A stretch of 45,238 nt of DNA from an uncultured Verrucomicrobiales bacterium (lineage in GTDB: Bacteria > Verrucomicrobiota > Verrucomicrobiia > Verrucomicrobiales > DEV007). Below the pieces are notes generated by a model that saw only the letters and a program-made list of their open reading frames with translations, was not told the origin of the DNA and did no database searches. Positions 7,094-16,423 of this stretch are shown one piece after another. Position 1 is the stretch's first letter. Every line of letters begins with the position of its first letter. The position numbers were made by a program, and so were the translations under genes. The stretch covers positions 1 through 45,238 of the forward strand of contig CALAIY010000102.1 in the NCBI GenBank assembly GCA_937922595.1, given 5' to 3'.

Positions 7094-9426
7094 GCACCCA
7101 CTCCCTGGCTCAAATCACCAATGCAATCGCCTCCGGCGAAACGCCCCTCCGCCTGCACCTCATGGGCGTCGGAGGATCGGGAATGTGCGGCCTCGCCTCC
7201 ATGCTCATCGCCGCCGGCCATAAAGTCTCCGGCTCAGACCTAAAGCCATCGAACGTCTCCCGCGATCTAGAAGAAGAAGGTCTCACCTTCACCCACCCCC
7301 AGCTCGTAGATGAAGCTGCCGGGGCAGATGGCGTCGTCTATTCTTCAGCAGTCAAAGCGGGGAATCCCGCCTACGATTCGGCGGTAAACGCAGGCATTCC
7401 CATGATTCACCGAGCCGAGTGCCTCGCCGCGCTCCTTAATGGAAAGCGTGGCATCGTAGTCGCCGGCACTCACGGGAAAACCACCACCACCGGTATGCTC
7501 GCCTACCTCCTGCGCGGCGCTGGGCGTGATCCGAGCTTCTACGTGGGCGCAAGCGTGCCCTCACTCGGGCGGAGCGCCGCCCCCGGCACCGGTGAGCTGT
7601 TTGTCGCCGAAGGCGATGAAAGTGATGGCACCCTAGTAAATTATCGCCCCGAGATTAGCATTCTCCTCAATGTAGAAGCCGATCATCTCGATCACTACGG
7701 AGCCGGCGAGGAAGGCATCCAAGGGCTCCACAAAGTATTCACCCGTCTCGTGAAGCAGACGTCCGGTACCGTCGTCTATTGTGCGGATGACGCCGGAGCC
7801 TCTATCTTCGGAGAGCTTCATGATCGCACCATTAGTTACGGCCTCACCGGTAAAGCAAAGGTTCATGCCGAAGATACTAAGTTACTTCCCGGAAGCAGCG
7901 AATTCACTGTCGTCGCCCACGGTAAGAAACTTGGGAAAATCTCCCTAGGTCTCGCAGGATCACACAACGTCCAAAATGCCCTCGGAGCAATTGCCACCGC
8001 CCTTCATCTCGGCGTCGAGTTTCCCCAAATTGTAGAAAGCCTCGCCACCTACTCAGGAGCCAGCCGCCGCTTCGAGACTAAGCTGCGCACGGAGCACTAC
8101 CGTGTGATCGATGATTACGGCCACCATCCTACTGAAGTAAAAGCCACCCTCGCCGCAGCTGCAGGAATCGGAGGAAAACGGCTTCTCTGCGTCTTCCAGC
8201 CCCATCGGTATTCGCGCACCAAAGCGCTCATGGCAGACTTTGCCACCGCCTTCAGTGACGCCGATCACGTCTGGATTGCACCCGTTTACGCCGCCAGCGA
8301 AGCGCCCATCGAAGGCGCTACCGGCGAATCGCTGGCCAATGCCATTTCGGATGCCGGCCACCAATCGGTGTTCCCCGTAAGCTCGCTCGATGCCGCCACC
8401 GCCGCCGCCGGAAACGCAGCTCGCCCTGGCGACGTCATCCTCATCCTCGGCGCGGGCAACGTCGGGACAGTCGCTCCCGCTCTCGCCAGCGACTTAGGCC
8501 TGCTCTCTCGCCTCACTGATGCCCTCGATAGTGAACCCGCCAGACTTCGTCTCTACGAGCCAATGGCGCAGCACACCACCCTTCGTGTAGGAGGCCGCGC
8601 TCAGTTCTGGCTGCGCACCGAAACCGAAGCCGGCTTCCAGCGGGCTCTCAAATTCCTTCACGCCGAAACCATCCCCGTCCGCGTCATCGGTAGGGGATCC
8701 AATCTCCTCGTTCGTGATGGGGGAATCGCAGGTGCCGTGATCCAACCCGCCAAAGGCGAATTTGATCAAATTACGTACAACCCAGATGGCACGATTACCG
8801 CAGGAGCTGGAGTACGGTTCAAAAAGCTCGCCAGCGCCGCTGCTACCGCAGGTATTGGTGGCTTCGAATGGATGGAAGGTATTCCTGGAAACGTCGGCGG
8901 ATCTCTCCGCATGAACGCCGGAGCCATGGGGATTGAGACCTTTGATCAAGTAGTCTCCATGCGAACCATTTCGCCAAACGGCGAAATTACTGAACGCCAG
9001 CGTGATGAAATCGAAGCCCACTATCGGAGTGTCCCCGAACTCGTCACTAACTACGCTCTGAGTGCCACCTTCAAAGGCCAGCCAGATTCCAAAGAATCCA
9101 TTCAGCGTAAACTCGAGGAATCCAAGCTGAAACGCAAAACCGGCCAGCCCATCGCTGCAAGCGCCGGTTGTATCTTCAAAAATCCTGCCCCTGAAATTCC
9201 AGCAGGTAAGCTAGTTGATGAACTTGGCCTCAAAGGCCACCGCATCGGCAAAGCCGAAGTATCCCAAATTCACGCAAACTTCATCACCAACACCGGCCAA
9301 TCTTCCGCCGCTGATGTCCTCTCCCTCATAAAAGAGATTCGGACCCGCGCAAAAAAAGAACGTAATCTAGAGCTGCAAACGGAAGTGGAAATTTTAGGCC
9401 AAGACGCCTCTTATCTTGGGCTATAG
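7090..9426 (+). CDS. murC/murB: Fused UDP-MurNAc--L-alanine ligase / UDP-MurNAc dehydrogenase (MurC-MurB)
   Basis: A 778-residue bifunctional cytoplasmic enzyme of peptidoglycan precursor synthesis. Residues 1 to ~465 are MurC: nucleotide-binding MGVGGSGMCGLA (25-36), P-loop GTHGKTTTTG (126-135), AEGDESDGT and DDYGHHPTEV. Residues ~471-778 are MurB: FAD-binding RGSNLLVRDGG, GIPGNVGGSLRMNAGA, and the catalytic end AASAGCIFKNP, where Cys694 takes the place of the proton-donating Ser, a known variant of the short (type II) MurB. The chain closes with VSQIHANFI. Fusion makes MurB, which acts before MurC, part of the same polypeptide and may channel UDP-MurNAc. Overlaps murG by four bases. Confidence 0.96.
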   Translation: MSTHSLAQITNAIASGETPLRLHLMGVGGSGMCGLASMLIAAGHKVSGSDLKPSNVSRDLEEEGLTFTHPQLVDEAAGADGVVYSSAVKAGNPAYDSAVNAGIPMIHRAECLAALLNGKRGIVVAGTHGKTTTTGMLAYLLRGAGRDPSFYVGASVPSLGRSAAPGTGELFVAEGDESDGTLVNYRPEISILLNVEADHLDHYGAGEEGIQGLHKVFTRLVKQTSGTVVYCADDAGASIFGELHDRTISYGLTGKAKVHAEDTKLLPGSSEFTVVAHGKKLGKISLGLAGSHNVQNALGAIATALHLGVEFPQIVESLATYSGASRRFETKLRTEHYRVIDDYGHHPTEVKATLAAAAGIGGKRLLCVFQPHRYSRTKALMADFATAFSDADHVWIAPVYAASEAPIEGATGESLANAISDAGHQSVFPVSSLDAATAAAGNAARPGDVILILGAGNVGTVAPALASDLGLLSRLTDALDSEPARLRLYEPMAQHTTLRVGGRAQFWLRTETEAGFQRALKFLHAETIPVRVIGRGSNLLVRDGGIAGAVIQPAKGEFDQITYNPDGTITAGAGVRFKKLASAAATAGIGGFEWMEGIPGNVGGSLRMNAGAMGIETFDQVVSMRTISPNGEITERQRDEIEAHYRSVPELVTNYALSATFKGQPDSKESIQRKLEESKLKRKTGQPIAASAGCIFKNPAPEIPAGKLVDELGLKGHRIGKAEVSQIHANFITNTGQSSAADVLSLIKEIRTRAKKERNLELQTEVEILGQDASYLGL

Positions 9427-9527
9427 CCGAAAGTAAGGAATCTGCTCCTGTGCGGAGATCCGATCGGTCTCTGCCCAATTGCACGCCAAGCAGTAAAGCC
9501 TTGCCTAGGGCCATCTCCATTTTTATC

Positions 9528-10370
9528 ATGTTGAGCATGACTCACGCCTCCAAATTACTGGCCTTTATAGCCTCAAGCCTTCTCTGTGTTTACGGGCATA
9601 CTCAGCAAATCTCTTCAAGTGAGGAAGTTGAAGCCACCAATGATGCTGGCTGGGAAAACCTTATCGATGGTGAGCTTTCCAAATGGGACAAGTGGCTTAA
9701 AGAGCCGCTAGGGCTTAATAATGATCCATCGGGTATTTACAGTGTGATCGATGAGGAGGGGGTTCCCGTTCTTAAAATTACGGGAGAAATTTATGGGGCG
9801 CTTACCACGAAGAAATCTTATTCCAACTACCATTTGCAGATGAAGATGAAGTGGGGCGAAAAAAAGTGGCCGCCTCGTCTTGAGCGTAAACGCGATAGTG
9901 GTATTTGCTATCACTGCTACGGTTCCCATGGAGTCCACGGAGGATCGTGGAAAGCTTGCTTAGAATATCAAGTTCAGGAGAAGGATATGGGCGATTTTAT
10001 ACCTCTTGGAAAGACGAAAGCACAAGTTCGTGTCCGGCATGATTCAGCGCTCGAAGCGCGCCATTTGAGATACGAGCCATCAGCTGATTTCTCGAAGGTC
10101 GATTGGTATGTCCATTGTATTCTTGAACCCGATTTTCCAAATGGAGAATGGAATACGCTAGACCTCTATGTGATCGGTGATACTGCAATCCATGTTGTGA
10201 ACGGAAAATTCGTCTGCGCCCTCAAAGGCGCGGTAAAGAGCAATGGCGAGACTCTCACCGAAGGCCAAATTCAGATTCAATCAGAAGCCGCAGAGGTTTA
10301 CTATAAAGATATTCGCATCAAGAATATCGAAAGCTACCCAGCGTTGTTTGAGAAAGAAGCACGCTTTTAG
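9528..10370 (+). CDS. Secreted DUF1080 (3-keto-disaccharide hydrolase-like) protein
   Basis: About 280 residues. The start at 9528 (or ATG 9537, three codons on) was chosen because it places a signal peptide (LLAFIASSLLCVYG) at the N-terminus; extending to 9450 adds unlike sequence. The mature part fits DUF1080, a jelly-roll lectin/glucanase-like fold abundant in Planctomycetes and Verrucomicrobia; some members hydrolyse 3-keto-disaccharides. Typical features are WENLIDGELSKWDKW, the strand GALTTKKSYSNYHLQMKMKW, RKRDSGICYHC and the ending IQIQSEAAEVYYKDIRIKNI. Codon use is more A/T-rich than in the mur genes just upstream, marking a new transcription unit. Substrate unknown. Confidence 0.87.
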   Translation: MLSMTHASKLLAFIASSLLCVYGHTQQISSSEEVEATNDAGWENLIDGELSKWDKWLKEPLGLNNDPSGIYSVIDEEGVPVLKITGEIYGALTTKKSYSNYHLQMKMKWGEKKWPPRLERKRDSGICYHCYGSHGVHGGSWKACLEYQVQEKDMGDFIPLGKTKAQVRVRHDSALEARHLRYEPSADFSKVDWYVHCILEPDFPNGEWNTLDLYVIGDTAIHVVNGKFVCALKGAVKSNGETLTEGQIQIQSEAAEVYYKDIRIKNIESYPALFEKEARF

Positions 10371-10383
10371 GGCGACTGCGTTT

Positions 10384-10398
10384 CCTAGCGAAGCTAGG
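10384..10398. terminator. Small hairpin between convergent genes
   Basis: CCTAGC (10384-10389), loop GAA, GCTAGG (10393-10398). It lies 14 bases after the DUF1080 stop and before the end of the convergent fusion gene. There is no clear T tract, so terminator function is only suggested by position. Confidence 0.3.
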
Positions 10399-10434
10399 TA
10401 GAAGGGCTTAGTTTATCTCTTGAAACGGAGTTAT

Positions 10435-13299
10435 CTAAGCTGTTTTAGCAGTCTTTGTGCCTACGCGTACTCTGTGCAAATTTGGGCTAATTTCATTGCG
10501 CATGGCATCGAGCTTGTCGTTGCTTCCGATGAAATCTGCAATCTTCTGGAGAGGGGCATCAGGGCTATGAACGAGTTCCCCGAAATCTACACAGAGAGTC
10601 GGGATATTGTTTTTGCTGAGCCAGTTTTTAGCGTTGGTAACCTGTTGGACGTAAGCCTTGGATGCGTTACCCTTTGAGGTGTCTTTGCCCAGGCGAGTAA
10701 GCATCGCATTTTGGCTTTCCATCACTTCGGCGAGCGGTCGCTCCATAAATAGGACACGGTATTTCCATTGGCTGGGAAGCTTGGAAAGTATGGGAGCGAC
10801 TACTTTGAGCGCTTTCCCCTTCGCGCCTACCACCCAATTGGTATCAGGGTTTCTCCACATTGCTGATACAAGATCGTGCTCGAAGTAGCCTTTTTGGTTT
10901 GAATCATCTGCTTCACGCTTGCCATCGGTGAAGGCTGAAACTCCGGCAGCATCTAGCACTTGCATCATGAGCGAGGTTCCCGAGCGCGGAAGCCCCGAAA
11001 CAATCGTGATGATCTCCTCTGCTGGAGTATCCGAGAGACTACGAGTGTCCGCAGATAATTCGGGGATGGCCTGTTTTTCGGTAGATGTGTGTGCCGTAAG
11101 GCTATCTCTGACTTCGCTTTTATTTATTTTCAGTTCAGCAAGCCGTTTGCGAGATGCTACTACCTGCCTCCGATAAAAAATTGTGAGGGCTGGGTCATGC
11201 TGGAAATACTGAGCGAGTTGCGCTAATTTTTGATAGGCTGCGGAGAACAGCGGTGCTTGCTGGACACAATTCAAAAATGCTGATTCGGCCTCTGCGATCT
11301 TGCCCTGTCGGTAGCGGGCAACTCCTAATATATAATGGGCGCGAGGCTGGAAATAGAGGATTCCGAGTGAGGTTCGTGCGTGTTGCGCGGCTATTTCAAA
11401 TTCACGTTCTGCAAGGGCCGTCCGCGCTAGTCCGAGAAATGGACCCGGTGCCTCTGAATCGATTTCTAGTGATGTTTCGAAAGCTTTGCGGGATTCGGGC
11501 CACTTTCTGAGTTTTTGATAGATTTCGCCTTGGAGGTTGAGTGCTACTTGTCGCGCGCCAAAGTCACTACCGAGTTGGATTAGTTTAGTCAGTGCTTCCT
11601 CGTATTTTGATTCTGAGTAATCTGCCCACGCCTCAAGGTAGAGCAGAGAGAAGAGGTTGGGACGTGATTTCGCAAAGCGTTCGCGCATCTCAGCCAATGC
11701 TTTTTTCTGTGCTTTAGGTCGGAGTCCTTCAATGTGGCTCTGTTGTTTTTCCAGTCCTTCTTTAGTATCGAGGCCAAGCTCTGTTTGCTCGGCAATGGCT
11801 TTGTGAGCCTCTTGGGTTCGGCGCTCAATGATGGTGGCTATGATTTCCCGTAGCTTGCTCGGAGTCCTCAAGGATTGGTAGCAGATCGCTAGCATAAACC
11901 CGAAGCGGTGCTCCATCGGCCACCGTTCGTAGAGCCGTTCTAGAATGGCTTTTGCTTCCGTGAAGATGCCGCCATCGATATAGGCTTGAGCGAGGTTGTA
12001 ATCGAGCTCGCGAATGGTGCGATCCATCGCCACTGCTAGGTCTTCATCTGATGAGTCCTCGATGTAGCCCAAGGCTGCCAATTGCTGGAGAGCTGCTTGG
12101 GAGTCTTCAGGAGAGATTTGTTTATCGGGCGAATGCATCCCGTCATCCCCAGGGACAAGATCCCAACTTGGAATCTGTGTAACTGCGTTTGGAGATGCCT
12201 CGTAAATATCAGTGAGAACCTTGCCGTCCATGTCTTCTCCAATGGGGAGGCCGAAGAGATGGAGTAGCGTCGGGCAAATATCAAGAAGGCTGGCTCCAAA
12301 GATACTGTGATCTTGTTTTATACCCGGTCCGCTGGCAACAAAGATTCCGAGCTGGCGGTGCTCCGCGGCAGGGCCAGCTGGCTCACGGGGAATACTATCT
12401 AAGCGTAGATCATCCGGGTGAAATCCGTGATCAGACATTAGGATGACGGTTGTGTCATCGCCAGCCATCTCTAGGAGTGTTCCTAGCATCATATCGTGGA
12501 AGCGGTATCCAGCTTCGATGACGTAATTAAAAAGACGAAAATCTTCGTCACTTACTCCCGCTTTTTGGGGAGGGTGGTATTTCATGAATCCGTGACCGAA
12601 GTGATCAATGGCATCGTAGTAGACGCTCATTAGATCCCAGGATTCTGTCTGGATCAGTTTTGTAGCTGCCGCATGAACCGTGGTGCAATCCGCAATAGTC
12701 TTAGCGAGCGATTGTAAGCGTGGATCGGTAGCCACTTTGTCGAGCTCCTCTTGGGAGAGCCCGCGCATTCCGGGGAGGAATGCGAGAAAATCTTCTTCTG
12801 ACAATTCCGATGGGTGGAATCGAAGTGCGCTGAGGCTATCTTCGAGTCTAGAAGGATGAATGGAGCCCTCATTCAGCGGCCATTTCTCAGGATCTGACCC
12901 TGAGGCTCGTTGGTAGTCGTTCGCGACCATGATCCCCTTGGAAAGAGGTTCCGCTGGATTAGATGGCCACCACCCGACCGTGATTGTATCCTTCCCTTCT
13001 TGGTTAAGGATATTCCATATTGCCTTAGTTTTCCGGGAGAGATTGGTGACAGGGCGAATGCCGCCACTTACGGGATCCGGTTCAGAAAAGCCGTGAATGC
13101 CGTGTTTGTAAGGGCGCTTTCCGGTCGCGATTGACGACCAGAGCATCGGCGAGAGCACCGGTTGAAGGGTCGCGATGTTGCCCATCGTGCCCTTGGAAAT
13201 AAGCCTGCTCAATGCTGGCATTTTGCCAGCATCGAGCAGGGGAGTAATTGCGCGCCAATCGGCAGCATCCCAGCCGATGAGCAAGATTTTTCTGCTCAT
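10435..13299 (-). CDS. Alkaline phosphatase-like / TPR / sulfotransferase fusion protein
   Basis: A 954-residue three-part protein. Residues ~1-370: type I phosphodiesterase/nucleotide pyrophosphatase domain of the alkaline phosphatase superfamily, with metal ligand D in LIGWDAADWR, a nucleophile region LSPMLWSSIATGKRPYKHG, DAIDHFGHG and MSDHGFHPDDLR. Residues ~400-740: helical TPR-like repeats (for example LNLQGEIYQKLRKWPESRKA and ARYRQGKIAEAESAFLN). Residues ~761-954: sulfotransferase-type P-loop domain with PAPS 5'-phosphate motif SGLPRSGTSLMMQVL (768-782) and a 3'-phosphate-like RPLAEVMESQNAML. No signal peptide is seen, so it is probably cytoplasmic. The combination suggests addition and removal of phosphate or sulfate groups on a saccharide or lipid (inference). 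Convergent with the DUF1080 gene; starts 346 bases downstream, on its strand, of nothing obviously co-transcribed. Confidence 0.85.
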   Translation of the reverse strand: MSRKILLIGWDAADWRAITPLLDAGKMPALSRLISKGTMGNIATLQPVLSPMLWSSIATGKRPYKHGIHGFSEPDPVSGGIRPVTNLSRKTKAIWNILNQEGKDTITVGWWPSNPAEPLSKGIMVANDYQRASGSDPEKWPLNEGSIHPSRLEDSLSALRFHPSELSEEDFLAFLPGMRGLSQEELDKVATDPRLQSLAKTIADCTTVHAAATKLIQTESWDLMSVYYDAIDHFGHGFMKYHPPQKAGVSDEDFRLFNYVIEAGYRFHDMMLGTLLEMAGDDTTVILMSDHGFHPDDLRLDSIPREPAGPAAEHRQLGIFVASGPGIKQDHSIFGASLLDICPTLLHLFGLPIGEDMDGKVLTDIYEASPNAVTQIPSWDLVPGDDGMHSPDKQISPEDSQAALQQLAALGYIEDSSDEDLAVAMDRTIRELDYNLAQAYIDGGIFTEAKAILERLYERWPMEHRFGFMLAICYQSLRTPSKLREIIATIIERRTQEAHKAIAEQTELGLDTKEGLEKQQSHIEGLRPKAQKKALAEMRERFAKSRPNLFSLLYLEAWADYSESKYEEALTKLIQLGSDFGARQVALNLQGEIYQKLRKWPESRKAFETSLEIDSEAPGPFLGLARTALAEREFEIAAQHARTSLGILYFQPRAHYILGVARYRQGKIAEAESAFLNCVQQAPLFSAAYQKLAQLAQYFQHDPALTIFYRRQVVASRKRLAELKINKSEVRDSLTAHTSTEKQAIPELSADTRSLSDTPAEEIITIVSGLPRSGTSLMMQVLDAAGVSAFTDGKREADDSNQKGYFEHDLVSAMWRNPDTNWVVGAKGKALKVVAPILSKLPSQWKYRVLFMERPLAEVMESQNAMLTRLGKDTSKGNASKAYVQQVTNAKNWLSKNNIPTLCVDFGELVHSPDAPLQKIADFIGSNDKLDAMRNEISPNLHRVRVGTKTAKTA

Positions 13300-13345
13300 A
13301 TGAGAGAGGTGTGTAAGCGGGGCGAGCCTATTGTTTTATAAGGTG

Positions 13346-13954
13346 CTACGCGGCGCGTCTTCGGCGACGAGCAGCAAGTCCTCCTGCACCCATGGCAAGA
13401 AGAACAAGGCTTGAAGGCTCAGGTACTGGGGAAAATTCAGTCTCCATGGCGGCGAATGGTTCAGCAGGAGCTGCGGTGTTGGCATCATCGAAAATCACTC
13501 GGTTGAGTGTGATCTCATGGGACGTTTCCGAGATATTGCTTGCTGTGACATCAAGGAATGCATTCGTCAGCGCTCCTCCGTTGATCAGAGCATCGGTGAA
13601 GGTGAATGGAACGAGTGTATTCAGGCTTTGGGGGGCGGAACTAGAGCTTGATTCACCGAAGGCCAGCGCGTAAAAGCTACTAACATAAAAGCTTGCCGCT
13701 GCGAAACCATATCCAACGAAAGTGGCTCGAACACCAGCACTGCCGAAAGAATAGCCTTCGGTACCATCCATGAATTCAAGGTCAGGGTTGCTATCACCTG
13801 TCACATCGAGATTTAGCGAGTTGCCGGCTGAGTTGATAGTATTACCTGTGAGAGTAATTTGGACGACAGCGGCATCTGCAGCTCCGATACTGGCTGCTGT
13901 GAGGCCTGCTGAGCCTGCCAGTGTTTTGAGATTTGAATATTTTGAGGTTTTCAT
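13346..13954 (-). CDS. PEP-CTERM sorting domain protein
   Basis: A 202-residue exported protein. After a signal-like N-terminus (LAGSAGLTAASIGAADAA) comes a Ser/Thr/Asn-rich beta-type region containing LDVTGDSNPDLEFMDG. The end is a textbook PEP-CTERM signal: VPEPSS, a hydrophobic helix LVLLAMGAGGLAA and an Arg cluster. Such proteins are recognised by exosortase, which cleaves the PEP motif and anchors or releases the protein at the cell surface. No exosortase is in the window. The function of the middle part is unknown. It is a single gene, 391 bases before the next gene's stop region on the same strand. Confidence 0.9.
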   Translation of the reverse strand: MKTSKYSNLKTLAGSAGLTAASIGAADAAVVQITLTGNTINSAGNSLNLDVTGDSNPDLEFMDGTEGYSFGSAGVRATFVGYGFAAASFYVSSFYALAFGESSSSSAPQSLNTLVPFTFTDALINGGALTNAFLDVTASNISETSHEITLNRVIFDDANTAAPAEPFAAMETEFSPVPEPSSLVLLAMGAGGLAARRRRRAA

Positions 13955-14009
13955 GATTTAAAATGATTGGGGCATTTTGTTTACGTTTGTATTAGTGTTG
14001 GCGTGATTT

Positions 14010-15878
14010 TTATCTCCAGAGTGAGCGAAGAAGCTTCCAGGAGGACGCCAATCGCATTATAATGGCCGGTTTTGAGAATTCGCCATCATTTTTTTTATTT
14101 CGGAATGGGCTGGTCAGTTTTCCCTTAGATCCGTGTGCGATGGTGCTCACTAAACCGACGAGCCGATGATCCTTGTCGAAGACGCCGCAGCCACTGCCTC
14201 CAGTCGAATATTCAGCTGAGATTTCCATGTATGTGGTGTTGTACATGAACGAGTGACGACGTACGTAGCCACGATCGTAGGTGTAGAATCTTTCTTCCGA
14301 GTGATGGACGAGAATGACGTCATCGCCGCTTTTTGGTGCATGGGGGGCTAGCTGAACGAAGGGGAATCCGCTTCCTTCAATCTGGAGTAGAGCCACATCG
14401 CCTTCCTTGTGGGCGGCGAGAATTCTCGTAATTGGGTAGAGTTTCCCATCGGTTGTCATTACTGCGACTGGCTCATTTTTGCCGGATACGACGTGGTGAT
14501 TGGTGAGGAATAAACCTTCTGCGCTTACGAAAACGCCGCCAGCCGTCCAGGTGGAGCTGTCTCCCTGTCCGCCAACTACAATTCCTGTCGCTTGCGTGAT
14601 TTCAGTGAGGTTAGGAGTTTTTGCTTTTCCCCCGATGGGGGCTGGAAGGTCGCAGTGCAGCGGAGCCTGTTCTATATCAAAATTGTCCCAAGCCTTCGGG
14701 TGTTTCTCGATGAGTTTATCTCGACGCGGGATGAGTTCATTGAAGATTAGCGTATCGTTGATGGGTTTCGCTAGGCTTTGGAATGGCGAGAACGGTTCAT
14801 TTTTGTTTTTCTTGTGAAGTCCAAGTGCCCGTTTCACCGCGTCTTCCATTCCTTTGAGGCCTTCTTTTACCTGGATATGCTTGCCGTCCTGATTGAGTAG
14901 AACGTAGGTTGGGAATGCATTTATTTCATATCCTTCAACGAGTTTGTAGTCAGGATCGAGAATGTTGCGCCAGGTCACTGAGCCATATTTTTTATAGCAC
15001 TTTTGGAGGGATTCTTTCGTGTCCATTCCTGCGACGCCGAGTATTTCGAATCCGTGTTTGGAGTAGTCTTGATGGAGTTTCCTCAACTGAGGAAAGGCTT
15101 TGATGCAGGCTTTTCAGGTGGTTCCCCAAAAATCAATTAAGACTACTTTGTCTTTGTAGTCGGCAAGGGCGACTTGCTGATCATTGTCCGCGAGGCCGGC
15201 TAGAGGTAGGTCTTCCTTTTCAATGAAGCGCCACTGCTTTCTTTGTTGCTCAATGAAATCTTGGTCGGTGCCTGCATATTTGAGGGTTTCTCCATCTGGC
15301 TCAAACCGTAGGGGGATGTTTTCAATGTCATCATCGCCGTAATTGATAGCAACCCAGATTCGATTTGAGGATGGTTTGACTCCGTTTTTGGGGGGGACGA
15401 TTTTGGCACCTAGTTCTCCTGGTAAAAGTGCTTCGCTCATCAAGTAGAGGTCTTTTATTGCCGCGTTCCGGTCGGGGTTCTGCTTGAGCAGGGTTAAAAG
15501 GCTTTTTTCAAAGTGTTCGTTTTGTGTGGGAGAGCCTCCAATTCCGTTCTGATCGAGATACCATTTGGGAAATTCGAATGAATCGAAGCCGATGTTTTCG
15601 GGAGTGGCTGAAACAGGGGTGCCATCAAGCCATGTTTTTGGGATCTCCTCATCTGCGGCGACAGCTTCGGCTACGGTCAACATCGCCATTTGGAGGAATT
15701 CCTCAGCGGCGGTGTCGGTCATCTGCGCTAGGGCAGCTTCGCCTTCGCCCGATTTGAGTTGGGCTGCGATGCGGATGAATGTCTGCTCTGCCTTGGAGTG
15801 GGCTTCCTGGGCGCTTAGCGGCGTAAGTGTCGCGATAGTGAACCCTGCGAAAGCAAGTAGATGGGAGAGGGATGGCAT
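14010..15878 (-). CDS. Putative selenoprotein: thioredoxin (UxxC)-trypsin-like protease fusion
   Basis: Two open frames (15878-15117 and 15113-14010) are in one frame, split by a single UGA at 15116-15114. Read as selenocysteine this gives 622 residues. Residues 1-23: signal peptide (cleavage LSA-QE). ~25-220: unassigned helical region. ~220-350: TlpA/thioredoxin-like domain, DKVVLIDFWGTT-U255-KAC258, then FPQLRKLHQDYSKHGFEILG and the cis-Pro NAFPTYVLL (Pro323). ~360-622: trypsin-like protease, His462 (TNHHV), Asp494 (GDVALLQ), Ser562 (GGSGCG). The UGA takes the place of the first CxxC cysteine, the second Cys is kept, and coding continues unbroken for 367 codons. A SECIS-like hairpin follows the UGA. 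The product is exported, so it likely acts on periplasmic or surface proteins. The alternative is a Cys-to-stop mutation in a dying gene, but no other damage is visible. A paralogue of the protease half lies 546 bases away. Confidence 0.75.
15078..15116 (-). promoter_or_regulatory. UGA selenocysteine codon and SECIS-like hairpin
   Basis: On the minus strand, UGA (15116-15114) is followed by 18 nt, then TTTCCTC (15095-15089), loop AGTT (15088-15085) and GAGGAAA (15084-15078): a perfect 7-bp stem. The apical loop begins 25 nt after UGA, inside the 16-37 nt range described for bacterial SECIS elements, and has a G in its first two positions followed by U, as required for SelB binding in known cases. 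The hairpin lies wholly within coding sequence, as bacterial SECIS do. Confidence 0.65.
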
Positions 15879-16423
15879 ACGATGGTGTTATAAAATTGCT
15901 GTCCCCATGGCAAAGTCTGCGAAATGTTCTGACACGCAGTATGACGCGCCAGGACGGGGGGAGTCACTGGTGGGTGCAAGGTTTAGCGCTGTCTGGAATA
16001 CCGCAAATAGCGAAATTTCAGACAGTGATACCCTGGTAGGTGCTGTGTTCGGTGTCATTGGGGAAGAGTGGGAGGAGACCCTGTTTGACAAGAGGTTACC
16101 AATTTCACTTGAAAATGAGATTGTTCGCACTATAGCGGCTATTTACTGATTGCAGGCAAGGCGTTTTGTTGTTTTTCTGCGTAGGTGAGAGAGGGGAGTG
16201 GCTATGGTAATTGATGTAGGTTACTGGTTTTGATTTTTGGTTCAAAAATTTTAAAGAAGTGATTTCTCATGGCTTGAATACCGATGCCTATCCGGCTATC
16301 TGCTGATCGGCAGATGCTTCGCTGCCTTATTCGATTTGAATGAGACTGGGATGCAGAGCACAAAAAAACTTGGGATTGCGCTGATGAAGCGGCCTGCAAA
16401 AAAGTAATTTACTAGTAGTCACG
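15879..16423. other. Intergenic region between the divergent protease genes
   Basis: 545 bases shared as the upstream region of two divergent related genes. A frame at 15907-16149 (plus) could encode 80 residues (MAKSAKCSDTQ...) but has no recognisable domain and is listed only as possible. A 7-bp inverted repeat CTGTCTG (15989-15995) / CAGACAG (16019-16025) and an ATCTGC/GCAGAT hairpin near 16300-16315 are visible. Around 16230-16260 the sequence is A/T-rich and probably holds the promoter for the plus-strand protease. Nothing else was recognised. Confidence 0.5.

Noticed and set aside
9450-9527. Upstream start for the DUF1080 protein
   Set aside because: It would place 26 polar residues before a clear signal peptide.
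14010-15086. Separate protease gene starting at TTG 15086, with a second gene at 15114-15878
   Set aside because: Both lie in one frame, the TTG is inside a thioredoxin domain, and the only interruption is one UGA at the Cys position. A single recoded gene explains the data better.
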